Position numbers and translations under genes: made by a program. The notes under the pieces were generated by a model, which did not search any database, was not told the DNA's origin, and saw nothing but the letters and a program-made list of their open reading frames with translations. From Verrucomicrobiota bacterium (GTDB lineage Bacteria > Verrucomicrobiota > Verrucomicrobiia > Opitutales > Oceanipulchritudinaceae): 34,551 nt of DNA. Location of the stretch: contig JAJOKB010000048.1 in the NCBI GenBank assembly GCA_021208135.1, positions 1 through 34,551 of the forward strand, in the 5' to 3' direction. Positions 18,701 through 28,045 of this stretch are shown here, in pieces (position 1 is the first letter of the stretch; each line of letters begins with the position of its first letter).

Positions 18701-20165
18701 TGAGTGGACCTGTATTGTTATTTCCTCCGGGACGGCCGATGCTGTTGAGTACGTAGATGTCCGTGCGCAGAATATCAAAAGACATATAACGATGTGAATC
18801 AAACGACCCACCTCCCGACTCGGTACCCAACCCCATATTACCGGCACTGAAAACATTGCCCGAGGCAAGATCTTCGATGCTGATGCCATGGGATATTCTC
18901 GGCTCCATTACAAACTCGGTAATCAGGTTGTCATGACCACGCACTACACTCACGCCGTGGTGCAGGCGGATATTGCCCAGTATGCGGAAATTGCGCAGCT
19001 CAATATTCTTGGAAGCACGTGTCAAAATCCCATTGTCAGCATTGACTATATCCACGTTGCGCACCCAACAGTTGATGGTTTTGGTCAAATAGATCGCGTT
19101 GTGTCTGTTGGCATGTGAATGGCTGTCCCATTGATTCGGGGCCGAAGTCAACTCCACTCGCAAGTCTTCAATACCACTTTCTTCGATGATCAGACCCATG
19201 TTCTCAAAACCCACTTCAAACTTCGCCAGGGTGCGCACGCGCAAGGGCTGGTCCAGAGTCAGTTGATTGCCGTCAATTCTGGCGATGCGCACCGGCCATA
19301 CCCATTGAGTGAAGCTATTGAGTGCAGTTGCGCCAGCCCATGGAAAACTGTTCTGCATCAACGGGTGACCCACCATCTCACGATATAAGTCGTAGTCGCC
19401 GGTATTGGCCGCGTTCTTATAAACCATCCTAAAATAGTCGCCCTCGCGCAATTGTGACGCATCGTCCACAGTGACAGTAAAGCTGCCTTCAGAGTGAACA
19501 CCGGTTACATTGGCAATGCGCTTGCCAACCAGACCAAAGTTGCTGGGTTCATCCGGCCACCAAGAACCGGTATCCACGCCCATATTAACGCCTTGATGAA
19601 TCGGTTCACGCACGAAATTTCGCCGCAATTGCGCGGCTGGTCCGATCCAAATCATACCCCCTTGCCAGAACCAATGAGTGCCTCCATCGCCAGTTTGCAT
19701 GGGGCCTACAGCATGATCCATATTGTTGTGCAGCAGAATGGTGGTCTGATCGCGCCCAGCACCGCGCAACACTACCCCGCTCTTGTTAAGGTGAATCATC
19801 TTGTCGACCACGTAAACACCGGGCGGAATATACACCGCACCACCTCCCGCGATCCAGGCTGCTTCAATGGCGTTCTGAAAGGCCTGGGTATTGTCGGCAA
19901 TGCCATTGCCATTGCCACCAAAGTCCAACAGATTCACCACAACCGGCACATCCGGAATTGGCATCTTACCGCCCCTATAACCAGCATAAGAGTTGTTGGG
20001 TATGTTCTGGTGGTTGTGCGGATTTGCCGCATAATCCTGCCATACAGTAGTAGCGGTAGGACTGCCGCTGGCAGCGACTGTCGGGAGCAGTATGCTTACA
20101 AGAATACTCACCAACCCTGCAAACAGGTGGACGGGAGGAGTGTTTTGTTTCATAGGATTCAGCAT
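12721..20165 (-). CDS. Giant secreted multidomain protein with pectate-lyase-like beta-helix, two frameshifts
   Basis: The start is ATG 20165 or 20153, then a signal peptide (LFAGLVSILVSILLPTVAAS). Modules in order, nucleotide spans approximate: pectate-lyase-3-type beta-helix (19950-18450; VVNLLDFGGNGNGIADNT, GGGAVYIPPGVYVV); Ig-like (18440-18170); galactose-binding-like module (18180-17830); two fibronectin III domains (17800-17235); a domain nearly identical to the neighbouring PEP-CTERM protein (17215-16545); a Pro-Asp linker; a propeller-like region (16450-15200); two copies of an unrecognised domain (about 14990-14230 and 13930-13230) around a PKD domain (14220-13950); a DLTGDGVPNLLKYAFGL calcium-type motif; and a C-terminal domain ending MRLRVQ. 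Frame breaks lie in the C7 run at 15169-15175 and the A4 run at 13393-13396; removing one base at each gives one protein of about 2,480 residues. It probably cleaves or binds acidic polysaccharide outside the cell. There is no PEP-CTERM signal. Confidence 0.88.
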
Positions 20166-20560
20166 TAGGGGTAATGATTCTATTGGTAGTCTCTCACAAT
20201 AACAGGAACCAACACCCCTCTTCTTCCGCTTTACCGCAGAATCGTTTCCGTTTTTAAGCAGCGGAAGGCTCAAAATTGCCCATCTTACCCAACAAGCACC
20301 TGACAATGCAGCACTGACCTCAGGGCTGATAGCAAACTGACAACAATGTTCCTCGTCATGCGATGAACGCAGCGCATTTGCCTTGAAGAATTCGGAAGGC
20401 GATTTGCGTGCGTTGCTTGCCAACCACCGGGCGGTGGCTATCCAGCGCCACGGCAAACCCCGAGGTGTACTGCTATCGATGGAGGCAGCCTGGAGGGGCG
20501 GCAGTCGAGGCCACTCGGGCAAATTTGGCATCAGGTGTAGGCACAACAAAAGCTGTTTCG
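20166..20560. other. Gap between the giant gene and the AraC remnant
   Basis: These 395 bases lie between the giant gene start and the 3' end of the AraC remnant. They should hold the giant gene's promoter, but I see no convincing -10/-35 pair. The right part (20364-20490, plus strand) encodes an antitoxin-like fragment described separately. No repeat or RNA gene is evident. Confidence 0.4.
20364..20490 (+). pseudogene. Phd/YefM antitoxin-like remnant
   Basis: A frame starting MNAAHLP at ATG 20364 shifts by one base near 20380 into KNSEGDLRALLANHRAV, then AIQRHGKPRGVLLSMEAA. The pattern of a short helix region, then AI-x-RHGKP-x-x-VLLS-x-E, is typical of Phd/YefM-family antitoxin N-terminal domains, which bind DNA and neutralise a toxin. 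After MEAA the frame runs into sequence without family likeness and overlaps the AraC 3' end on the other strand. No toxin gene is adjacent. I read it as a decayed fragment; the similarity is short and judged by eye. Confidence 0.4.
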
Positions 20561-21361
20561 TCACGAACCTCGCAACCGCTTCCTGTAGTCGGTAGGAGTG
20601 CAACCCTGAAAGCGTTTAAACTGGCGACAAAAGAAACCCGGGTCACAGTACCCAAGGCTATCGGCAATGTCTGCAACCGATAAAAGTCGTGGTCTCGAGC
20701 AACTGTCGGGCGCTCTGCACCCTCCGTTGTAGCACATAATCGCCCGGTGAACGCCCGGTCATGGTATGGAAGACACGGCACAAAGTACTGATGGATAAAC
20801 CGGCTGCTTGCGCCATCTCTTCCAGACTCCAACGCAACTGCGGGCTTTCATCAATCGGGCCAGTACCCGGCTAACACGATCATCTTGTTCCAACACGCCC
20901 TTCGCTGCTGTTCATCGGCGTATTGCATAACCAGTTGCCAAATCGCCAAAATGGCTCTGCTTCGTCCGCAAGGATCTGCACGCGCCCAACAAGCAACCGA
21001 TACCCGAGCATTAGCCACAAAACTACTGACATCCAAACAGCGTATGCACTACCGGCAGTTCCTGCCAACTCCACTCAGTCACCCATGCCAAAGGCTCAAA
21101 ATGAACAGTATAGACCCACAGTGGATTGTCGGCCTCGTGGTATGCCACCGGAACATCTCCAGGACGCAGAATAAACACCACTCCTTCAAACAAATCGTGG
21201 TTCTTCCCATGTAACAGCATACTCCCTTTACCGCGCAGCACTGCCCAGATCATCCAGTTTTTTAAAGCAGCAGCCTGCCATGACCATCTGGGTACACAGT
21301 CAAAAAATAAAGGTTCACGGATCACCTTCACTGGCATAAGAGATGTATCCAGTGTTTTCAT
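20561..21361 (-). pseudogene. AraC family regulator, at least four frameshifts
   Basis: From ATG 21361 the N-terminal cupin-like sensor is readable ([45 protein letters not shown]). The two helix-turn-helix motifs are clear but lie in different frames: WSLEEMAQAAGLSISTLCRV with FHTMTGRSPGDYVLQRRV, then LLSVADIADSLGYCDPGFFC with RQFKRFQGCTPTDYRKRL. Frame changes are needed near 21020-21040, 20898, 20842-20844 and 20689-20692. Summed length is about 266 residues, normal for the family. Its position, divergent from the RraA/UxaA/GH30 operon with 73 bases between the starts, marks it as that operon's likely regulator. Four breaks in 0.8 kb exceed the rate in neighbouring genes, so this may be a real pseudogene, although some breaks fall in C runs where sequencing errors are common. 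Confidence 0.8.
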
Positions 21362-21434
21362 CAGACAAGATAGTTCAGATTTTTGCGCAATAGATCCATT
21401 CCAATTGCGACCCGACTTTGCTAAAATTGTCGGT

Positions 21435-22100
21435 ATGAGCAAATGGAATCTGTGTGATGAACTTTTTGACCGGATCTGCCGCGAACTGTACACCCCTGTG
21501 GTGGGTGATGTGCTGGACGCGATGGGACACTATCACCAATTCCTGCCACAGCCAGTCCAGCCCATGCATCCCTCGATGCGGGTCGCGGGTATTGCCTGTC
21601 CATTTCGGTTTACTGATGTGGATGGCCCACAGCAGAGGCCATTCGGATTGTTGACAGAAGCTCTGGACAGCTTGCAACCCGGTGAAGTCGTCATTGGCGG
21701 AGGTGGTGGCCAACGCTCAGCCTATTGGGGCGAAATTCTAACTGCCACCTCCCGTATGCGCGGTGCCCGGGGCGCGGTGATAGATGGTTTTCATCGCGAC
21801 ACACCGCAGATTCTGGAACAAAATTGGCCGGTCTTCAGCCGTGGCCGCTATGCGCAGGATTCGGCTGTGCGCACAGCGGTAGCAGCCTATCGGTGTCCAA
21901 TGGAAATTGCCGGCACCTGGATCGAGCCGGGAGATCTGGTGTTCGGAGATCAGGACGGGGTGTTGATCATACCCGGAAAATTAGTGGGTGAGGTACTCGG
22001 TGCCGCTTTTGACAAGGCCAAAGGCGAAAAGGTGGTGCGCACAGCCATCGAAGGCGGAATGAGCAGCACACAGGCTTTTCGGCAATATGGAATCCTCTGA
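21435..22100 (+). CDS. RraA-like family protein (possible sugar-acid aldolase)
   Basis: The start ATG at 21435 gives 221 residues. The family signature is complete: [20 protein letters not shown] near the N-terminus, [20 protein letters not shown], and [15 protein letters not shown], whose Arg-Asp pair binds metal and substrate in the aldolase members. RraA proper inhibits RNase E, but most members beside catabolic genes resemble class II pyruvate aldolases such as HMG/CHA aldolase. Here the protein heads an operon with UxaA parts and a dehydrogenase, so retro-aldol cleavage of a keto-deoxy sugar acid is the better guess. The next gene overlaps its end by 14 bases. A longer in-frame start at 21126 would run through the divergent regulator and is rejected. 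Confidence 0.88.
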   Translation: MSKWNLCDELFDRICRELYTPVVGDVLDAMGHYHQFLPQPVQPMHPSMRVAGIACPFRFTDVDGPQQRPFGLLTEALDSLQPGEVVIGGGGGQRSAYWGEILTATSRMRGARGAVIDGFHRDTPQILEQNWPVFSRGRYAQDSAVRTAVAAYRCPMEIAGTWIEPGDLVFGDQDGVLIIPGKLVGEVLGAAFDKAKGEKVVRTAIEGGMSSTQAFRQYGIL

Positions 22101-22392
22101 CACAGTATTGCCGGTTCTGGTCATTCATCCCGACGACAACTGCGCGGTGGCCCTCGAAGAAATCGTATCCACAGATCCAGGAAAGTGTATTCCCAAAGGT
22201 CATAAAATGGCGACTAAGCCCATCGATGAAGGCAAACCGGTAGTGCGCTATGGATACACCATTGGGTTAGCATCGTGCGCTATTGCCGTCGGCGACTGGA
22301 TACATCTGCACAACTGCAAAAGCCGCTATGACGACCGTGGCAACTCGCTGGATCCGCAGTCAGGAAACGCCAATGACACCCAATATGAATAA
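22087..22392 (+). CDS. UxaA small part (SAF domain) of a sugar-acid dehydratase
   Basis: The 101-residue protein is an SAF domain like the N-terminus of altronate and galactarate dehydratases. Its core is [20 protein letters not shown], followed by [20 protein letters not shown]. In UxaA/GarD enzymes this domain assists dehydration of aldonic or aldaric acids to 2-keto-3-deoxy acids. Here it is a separate polypeptide that should pair with the large part encoded immediately downstream, as in other split members of the family. It overlaps the RraA gene by 14 bases and the large-part gene by about 20, which implies coupled translation and equal amounts of the two subunits. The substrate cannot be read from the sequence. 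Confidence 0.9.
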   Translation: MESSDTVLPVLVIHPDDNCAVALEEIVSTDPGKCIPKGHKMATKPIDEGKPVVRYGYTIGLASCAIAVGDWIHLHNCKSRYDDRGNSLDPQSGNANDTQYE

Positions 22393-23596
22393 CTCAACTC
22401 TCCCCGATTGGCCAGGCTATGTGCGCCCGGACGGACAACTGGGCATACGCAACCTGCTACTGGTAGTTTATACGGTTGAATGCTCGCGCTTTGTCGCCGA
22501 AAAGATTGCCGCAGAGTTTCAATCAGCCCAGGTGATCGGTTTTCACGGTTGCTACGACAATCCATACGCCGTGCGCCAGTTGCTGGCCTTGGCACGCCAT
22601 CCCAATGTCGGGGCAGTGTTGTTCGTAGGACTCGGCTGTGAATACACCCGAGCGGAAAAACTGGCGCATTGCGTTCAACAATCCGGCAAACCTGCTGAGT
22701 CCTTTCTGATTCAAGCGAACGGCGGCACCTTGACCTCAGTGCTGCGTGGCAAAGAGCGATTGAGCGCACTGAAGGCAAGAGCGGATCTTGCTCCCAGATG
22801 CCGCATGAATGTGCAACACCTGACCATTGGGTGTGAGTGCGGAGGGTCCGACAGTACCTCCGGTCTTGCCGGCAATCCTCTGGTGGGAAAATTCTTCGAC
22901 CATCTGGTGGATGCAGGGGGCACTGCCCTGTTTGAAGAAACAGTGGAAATGATCGGGCTGGAGAATGTGCTTACTTCCCGTGCGGCATCCCCTTCCGTTG
23001 CACAACAATTATCCGCAACTTACGCGAAGGCCGAAAACTATTGTCAACGGGTACGCCAGTACTCAGCTTCGCCCGGCAACTATGCGGGGGGACTGACCAC
23101 AATTGAGGAAAAGAGCCTGGGTGCATTTGCCAAAAGTGGCAGTCGGCCCATCCAGGGAGTCATCCGAACGTCCACCACCCCTCCCCACTGCGGACTTTGG
23201 CTACTGGATACAGTACCCGACAACCACTACATTGATTTTGGCTATACCAATCCCAATGATTCCGAAGGGATCACTGCGCTTGTGTCGTGTGGATGCCACA
23301 TTGTCCTGTTCGTCACCGGCCGTGGCAGCCTGATAGGATCGCCAATAGCGCCTCTGATAAAAGTCACTGCCAATGGCGATACCTTTCAAAGAATGCAGGG
23401 TGATATTGATTTCGACGCCAGCGGCATACTCGCTGGCACGGAATCTCTTGAGGCCGCAGCAGTAAGGTTACAACACGCCATTGTAGCCGTCGCCAGCGGG
23501 CAGAAAAGCTGCGCGGAGGCACTCGGTCACCACGAATACCTCATCCCCTACAAATTCCAAAACCGCAATCAACCCAAAGATCAATGTCACTCATGA
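22373..23596 (+). CDS. UxaA large part (altronate/galactarate dehydratase family)
   Basis: From ATG 22373 (407 residues; ATG 22385 is also possible) the protein matches the catalytic C-terminal part of UxaA/GarD enzymes. Family blocks are [49 protein letters not shown], the [17 protein letters not shown] region, [20 protein letters not shown] and [10 protein letters not shown]. It should be a metal-dependent cytoplasmic dehydratase acting on an aldonate or aldarate, working with the SAF subunit. The upstream frame to 22283 overlaps the SAF gene heavily and lacks family likeness, so I do not use it. It overlaps the next gene by 4 or 13 bases, depending on that gene's start. With GH28 and a beta-helix lyase nearby, galacturonate-derived acids are possible substrates; fuconate or another acid cannot be excluded. 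Confidence 0.92.
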   Translation: MTPNMNNSTLPDWPGYVRPDGQLGIRNLLLVVYTVECSRFVAEKIAAEFQSAQVIGFHGCYDNPYAVRQLLALARHPNVGAVLFVGLGCEYTRAEKLAHCVQQSGKPAESFLIQANGGTLTSVLRGKERLSALKARADLAPRCRMNVQHLTIGCECGGSDSTSGLAGNPLVGKFFDHLVDAGGTALFEETVEMIGLENVLTSRAASPSVAQQLSATYAKAENYCQRVRQYSASPGNYAGGLTTIEEKSLGAFAKSGSRPIQGVIRTSTTPPHCGLWLLDTVPDNHYIDFGYTNPNDSEGITALVSCGCHIVLFVTGRGSLIGSPIAPLIKVTANGDTFQRMQGDIDFDASGILAGTESLEAAAVRLQHAIVAVASGQKSCAEALGHHEYLIPYKFQNRNQPKDQCHS

Positions 23597-25371
23597 ATCC
23601 CCCATTCCCTTTTGAATTCGATTCTACCCGCCGCAAATCAGTCAACATCTGGGGCAGCAGCGAGCAGGCTTTGCCTCTGTTTTGCCCAGAGTACCTGCCC
23701 GCCTATTTCACGCGAACACTCGTTATCGACAAAAACGACCTCGCAGCGAACAGTTATCTGCAGTGGAAGCTGACGGGGCCCGATGCTTCACTGGTCATTC
23801 GCCTACTAAAGCGGGAGCTGATTGTGTACTTGGAATATCACGACAGCATGGGCTTGTTTCCCGAAAGTGAAGCCTTTGCAGCCAATATCTGGCAAGGTCC
23901 CAAACACCCGTCGTGCATCAAGTACGAGCGCAGAGTTCAACTGCAACAACCTGTCTCAGCAATTTCTCTTACCGTGGATCGCTCCTTAACAGCAAGCGTC
24001 TATTGGGGCTCCCCTGATTATGTGTCCCTGCCCTGCACCTGTGATCTGTTGCGCAGCCAACTGAATTTGGTTGGAGAAGGTTCGGTGCAAGGCACCCTGC
24101 GTTCACCAGACTTACGCACCGCGACCGTGACCATCCATGCTCACCAACGCTTCCAGACGATCCGTGGATTCGGTGGTATTATGAGCGCACCTGCGTGGCG
24201 TCAACTGTCGGCACATGGCAAACAACAGTGGTTACGCATCGTGCAGGAAAACAATTGGCTGATTCAACGTGAATACCCCACTGGCAGCGAGTTGACCGAG
24301 GATATGGATAATTGGGATTGTGCGGCAGACGCGATGCCACACTACTACGGTGATAACTTCCCCAATGGTGAAAGCAGCGATTTTGAATACAACCGCGCAA
24401 TTCAGGATCTGGGCGGAGAAGTCTGGTTTGAGTTCTGGCTGTTTCCACCCTGGATCCAGGAATTAAAAGACAATCAATATCAACAGGTGAATGCGGAAAA
24501 ATTTGCCGCTGCGATTCTTTCCTACTGCCAAACGGCTGTTGCCAAAACCGGCAAGCCACCGACCATTGTTGGTATTCAAAATGAAATCAGTCCGTCCGAA
24601 GAAGATCTGGGCCGCATGGTGCCGTTGCTGCGCAAGCGGTTGGACGAGGCCGGCTTTCAATCAGTTAAAATTCACATGGCAAATTGCTCCTCACTAAAGG
24701 GCGGTTTTGAGTTTCTTCGACGTCTGAAGGCCAACCCTGAAGCCTGGAAGTGCATCGATTACCTGGCAGTGAATGAATACGATGCGCAACGCCATGTGGG
24801 CTCGCTGGAACGCTACGCCCAGGAACTGAAGCGCTTTAAGGACCTGGGCGAGGGCCGCGAAGTTCTGTCTCCGGAAATCAGCCTGCCTCAGCCCCGTTTC
24901 CAGGGCGATGGCTACCGTCTGGCGGCCATGATGGCGGAGTTATTCCATTACAACCTGGTGGAGTTTGAAGCGACCGCATTATGCTATTGCTGGACACTAC
25001 TTGATACTGAACAACCCAACTATGAAGCCACCCGCTCACTCTACGGACTGGCAAAATGCGATGATTTTACCCCTGTGCGCAAAGGCAGGATTGCACGCGC
25101 TTTCAATGCCTACTCCAAAAGTCTGCCCAAAGGTTCGGTACGCATTGCCGCCAATTGCGCAGTGACCGATCTGTTGGTTTCAGCGTGGCTGTTACCGGAT
25201 GGCCAACAGCGTTTGATAGCGTTCAACCGCGGAACCATCCCTTTGCAATTGAGTGGCTTTGCCCATCCCTCCTCTACCATTCATTCAGACCTCTATCACG
25301 AATACACTGCCAGGGAACAAGCGGAGACCTTTGTGGTTCAACCTGGCGGCTTTACAATCCTAACCTTTTAG
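23584..25371 (+). CDS. GH30-like glycoside hydrolase (clan GH-A)
   Basis: The 595-residue protein has an N-terminal beta-rich part of about 190 residues, then a TIM barrel opening with [20 protein letters not shown], close to the QTI-x-GFGG start of GH30. Glu334 in [13 protein letters not shown] fits the Asn-Glu acid/base, and Glu431 in [10 protein letters not shown] fits the nucleophile at the end of strand 7. A small beta-domain closes the protein. A retaining beta-glycosidase is expected; GH30 covers glucosidases, xylanases, fucosidases and galactanases, and I cannot assign specificity. No signal peptide is visible, so it probably acts in the cytoplasm on imported oligosaccharide. It starts at ATG 23584 or 23593, the latter giving an ATGA overlap with the dehydratase stop. 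Embedding a hydrolase inside a sugar-acid operon ties the two functions together. Confidence 0.8.
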   Translation: MSLMNPPFPFEFDSTRRKSVNIWGSSEQALPLFCPEYLPAYFTRTLVIDKNDLAANSYLQWKLTGPDASLVIRLLKRELIVYLEYHDSMGLFPESEAFAANIWQGPKHPSCIKYERRVQLQQPVSAISLTVDRSLTASVYWGSPDYVSLPCTCDLLRSQLNLVGEGSVQGTLRSPDLRTATVTIHAHQRFQTIRGFGGIMSAPAWRQLSAHGKQQWLRIVQENNWLIQREYPTGSELTEDMDNWDCAADAMPHYYGDNFPNGESSDFEYNRAIQDLGGEVWFEFWLFPPWIQELKDNQYQQVNAEKFAAAILSYCQTAVAKTGKPPTIVGIQNEISPSEEDLGRMVPLLRKRLDEAGFQSVKIHMANCSSLKGGFEFLRRLKANPEAWKCIDYLAVNEYDAQRHVGSLERYAQELKRFKDLGEGREVLSPEISLPQPRFQGDGYRLAAMMAELFHYNLVEFEATALCYCWTLLDTEQPNYEATRSLYGLAKCDDFTPVRKGRIARAFNAYSKSLPKGSVRIAANCAVTDLLVSAWLLPDGQQRLIAFNRGTIPLQLSGFAHPSSTIHSDLYHEYTAREQAETFVVQPGGFTILTF

Positions 25372-25376
25372 CAGCC

Positions 25377-26130
25377 ATGAGTGCATTCAAACTGGATGGT
25401 CGCACCGCACTCATCACAGGAGGGGCTTCCGGATTAGGCAAGGGAATGGCGCAGTGCATGCTACAACAGGGCGCTCAAGTGGTTCTGACCGGCCGCCGCG
25501 AAGCGTTGCTGCGCGAGACCTGCAAAGAACTCGGCCATGGCGCTCACTACGTGGCTGCCGACGTCACCCGCACTGAGGATCTTCTGGATCTAAAAAACAC
25601 TCTGGAGCGCATGGGGATGCACATTGACATCCTTATCAGCAACGCGGGCGTCCACCTCAAGAAAGCTTGTACGAGCGTGTGCAAGGAAGAGTTTCTGCGA
25701 CTTCTGGACACCCACGTATTAGCCTGCCACGAACTCGTGCGCTTGTTTGCCCCGCCGATGTGCCAACGCGGACAGGGATGTATTTTATTGATCTCATCCA
25801 TGACTGCATTCATGGGCATGCCCAATGTGATTGCGTACACCGCGGCAAAATCAGCACTCAAAGGCATGGTATGCGCCTACTCAAGCGAGCTGGCTCCACT
25901 GGGTGTCAGGGTGAATGGCATCGCACCAGGCTGGATCGATTCACCCATGCTCACCAAGCCCTGCAGGCGACGCTCAACGCAAGGCCCGCATTCTCCAGCG
26001 CACACACCTGGGTTCATTCGGCAGGCCTGAAGACATTGGCTATGCAGCCGTTTTCCTCGCCTCCACTGCCGCTCAATTCATAACCGGAACAACACTGGTT
26101 GTCGATGGAGGGGCCTCGAACGGTTTTTGA
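25377..26130 (+). CDS. Short-chain dehydrogenase/reductase, frameshifted
   Basis: The start ATG at 25377 is five bases after the GH30-like stop. [16 protein letters not shown] is the Rossmann TGxxxGxG cofactor motif, [10 protein letters not shown] the NAG motif, LLISSM the catalytic Ser region, and [10 protein letters not shown] the Tyr-xxx-Lys pair. The C-terminal [16 protein letters not shown] and [16 protein letters not shown] lie in another frame. Removing one C from the CCC at 25959-25961 joins them into about 250 residues, the standard SDR length. It most resembles gluconate 5-dehydrogenase and keto-deoxy acid dehydrogenases. In this operon it would oxidise or reduce a sugar acid or keto-deoxy acid next to the UxaA step. 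Last gene of the operon, convergent with a PEP-CTERM gene. Confidence 0.88.
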
Positions 26131-26165
26131 GGCACCCAACGACTCTTAACCAGTCAATAAACAAC

Positions 26166-26939
26166 TCAATGGTCAGCCCCATTGCGCACAACACTCGAAC
26201 TCCGGCGGCGCGCAACGATAGTAACGCCCAAAACAAGTAAGCCAAAAATCATCACATAAGTGGATGGCTCCGGAATGGCAGTGACCACTATGTTGTCGAG
26301 CCAAAGGCCTGAACCCGAGGAATTGGCACCTCCGTCAGCGGCAAAAAACAATCGGATGCGCACATCACTTTGGTTATCGAGAGCGGCGAAATTCACGTAG
26401 TTCGGCTCCAAAGGATCCGATGACTGAAATTGAAACAATGTAAAGCTGCCCATGTGATCATCTCGGTTGATGGTGCCGAAATTTGTGAACGTCGTCCCGC
26501 CATCAACGCTGTATTGCAGGGTAGTCACCGAATTAAAGGTACTGTAGTAGCGGGCAGCAAAAGAAAAAGTGAGATCACGCAACCCAGACATATCCACTCG
26601 AACTTCTGCGTAGCCATTATTCCAACGATTTCCTCGGCGAAAATCAATCAGGCCGCCAGCGGGAGCCCCATCATAAGCACCTAAAGTGGTACCGTTGGTT
26701 GTACTGCGCTGAAAATTGGTACCAGTGTTTTCCGCAGTCTGCACAACTAGGCTTCCTGTGCCTGAATCCGCGGCAAGTGTCTCACCAAACCCAATAGTTG
26801 TGGTCGTCGAGCCGAAATTGTTGAAATTCCATTCCGCCACCAGAGTGATTTGGGCAGAGGATTGTTGCGGTAGCAGCATGCTTGCTCCAACAAGACAGAG
26901 GGCTGCAGCGGATAACAGACAGTTGGGAATAGAGTTCAT
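26166..26939 (-). CDS. PEP-CTERM domain protein
   Basis: The 257-residue protein has a signal peptide ending near SSAQ (residues 1-29), then a beta-rich body with WNFNNFG, RWNNGYAEVRVDMSGLRDLT, FSFAARYYS, LQYSVDGG and GLWLDNIVVTAIPEPS. It ends with PEPSTYVMIFGLLVLGV and an RRR stretch, a complete PEP-CTERM tripartite signal for exosortase-type sorting to the cell surface or exopolysaccharide. The body looks like a beta-sandwich of unknown ligand. The frame is intact. It is unrelated in sequence to the PEP-CTERM protein at 10576-11402 except for the sorting signal. It lies downstream of the thioredoxin gene with a 110-base gap. Confidence 0.92.
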   Translation of the reverse strand: MNSIPNCLLSAAALCLVGASMLLPQQSSAQITLVAEWNFNNFGSTTTTIGFGETLAADSGTGSLVVQTAENTGTNFQRSTTNGTTLGAYDGAPAGGLIDFRRGNRWNNGYAEVRVDMSGLRDLTFSFAARYYSTFNSVTTLQYSVDGGTTFTNFGTINRDDHMGSFTLFQFQSSDPLEPNYVNFAALDNQSDVRIRLFFAADGGANSSGSGLWLDNIVVTAIPEPSTYVMIFGLLVLGVTIVARRRSSSVVRNGADH

Positions 26940-27049
26940 AATTGTGCTTCGATAGGGTTGAATACAAGTTGACGGGATAAAACCCGCTAACTCCTATACT
27001 ACCAAATCACCGCACAGCCTGGAATGCACTTTTACGGCAGTGTTTTAAC

Positions 27050-27827
27050 CTATTGCGGCACCTGCTGCGACGCCGGATCGCTGCGCTGCTGGCCAACTCT
27101 TTGTGTCAGATAAACCACCTGAATAAACTTTTCCAATGGATCCATGGGCCCTAGATACTCCTGCCCCCGATAACTGTGAAAAAGCACCCTGCCGTTACGG
27201 TCGGCTACGGCAACGCACGGAATTCCCCTACCGCCAAACTGACGCAACATGCGATCATTCCTGCGATTAAACCGAACCGCCGGCCACTCCATTCCACTGG
27301 ACACCATGTACTCCTGCATTTTGCGGTTTGTTTGATCCGAACCGATTAAAATGAACTCGAAATTGTCCAAACCTTGCTCCCGCAGGGACTTGTAAGTGGA
27401 AACCAACGAGGGCGTAAATCGCCTGCAGGGACCACACCAGCTGGCTGAGGAGTAAAATACATAAAACTCCGGTTCCCTTTTTTCTGAAATATCGTTAATT
27501 GACCAGTCTATTTCCACTCAACTTCACGAGGTTGGACCTTAGAAATTGCGTTAATGCCGACTCCGAATCTTTCACCAATGGTCGGTTGATTCTGGTTGGC
27601 TCGTAATCAATCGCCCACTGCACCACATATTCCAGGTCAGATTCAACCAAGTTGCGCAGATCAAAGTGCAGCGTCACATTGGGTTCAATTTCCAGAAATA
27701 CCCAAGAACCATAAACAGCAAAAACTTCAGCATCAATGGAGTTGCCCTGCCTGTCAGTAAAGGTACGCCCTGCTACAATAACCGGAACGAGAACTATCCC
27801 CATCATAAAAGCTAGCCAATATCTCAT
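27050..27827 (-). CDS. Exported SHD1-like / thioredoxin-fold protein, frameshifted
   Basis: From ATG 27827 a signal peptide (WLAFMMGIVLVPVIVAG) leads into FTDRQGNSIDAEVFAVYGSW, an SHD1-like module common in Planctomycetota and Verrucomicrobiota. A second frame holds FYVFYSSASWCGPCRRFTPS, a thioredoxin fold with a WCGPC active site of the nucleoredoxin/TlpA-like type. The two frames overlap around 27495-27517. The natural junction is SGNRLVN followed by DISEKREPEF, needing removal of one base near 27497, and gives about 258 residues. The downstream frame alone would start at GTG inside the upstream gene with stops just before it, which supports one original protein. It should act as a periplasmic disulfide oxidoreductase, perhaps for the cysteine-containing exported proteins nearby; partners are not known. 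Confidence 0.82.
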
Positions 27828-27885
27828 AAATAATGAGTAACCGCCACAACGGCTTTTGCCAAGCCATTAAAGCCGCAAAACATTA

Positions 27886-27939
27886 GGTGCCTGGCACCCC
27901 AGTGAGTGCCTGGCACTGAAAACTGTAGTGCCTGGCACC
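27886..27939. repeat. Three GTGCCTGGCAC palindromic elements
   Basis: GGTGCCTGGCACC (27886-27898), AGTGCCTGGCACT (27905-27917) and AGTGCCTGGCACC (27927-27939) stand in a row in the 218-base gap between the GH28 3' end and the thioredoxin gene. The second copy keeps pairing by a compensatory A-T in place of G-C, which suggests the symmetry matters. The rest of the gap shows no gene. Confidence 0.8.
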
Positions 27940-28045
27940 TGAAATTCTGCCGAGCGGCGGCAATTTTACCCTACTATGACCAGAGAAATAACGTAGCCGA
28001 AAGGATGGGGTTGCCTGTGCGCCAGCGGCTATGGCTCAGTGTCAT

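Noticed and set aside
19494-20168. Long plus-strand open frame (224 codons) opposite the giant gene
   Set aside because: It is antisense to the well-supported beta-helix domain, has no recognisable motif and no start signal; a shadow of biased codon use. The same applies to the plus-strand frame at 13664-14356.
21399-21427. Promoter for the RraA operon (TTCCAA, 17-base spacer, TAAAAT)
   Set aside because: The -35 match is poor, and the predicted start of transcription would fall on the ATG; not strong enough to list.
21126-21434. N-terminal extension of the RraA-like protein
   Set aside because: The extra 103 residues lie opposite the AraC remnant and have no family likeness; ATG 21435 begins at the normal family start.
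27050-27517. Separate thioredoxin gene starting at GTG 27517
   Set aside because: Stops lie just upstream in that frame, the start is inside the preceding frame, and the two frames join into one typical SHD1/thioredoxin protein after a single-base correction.
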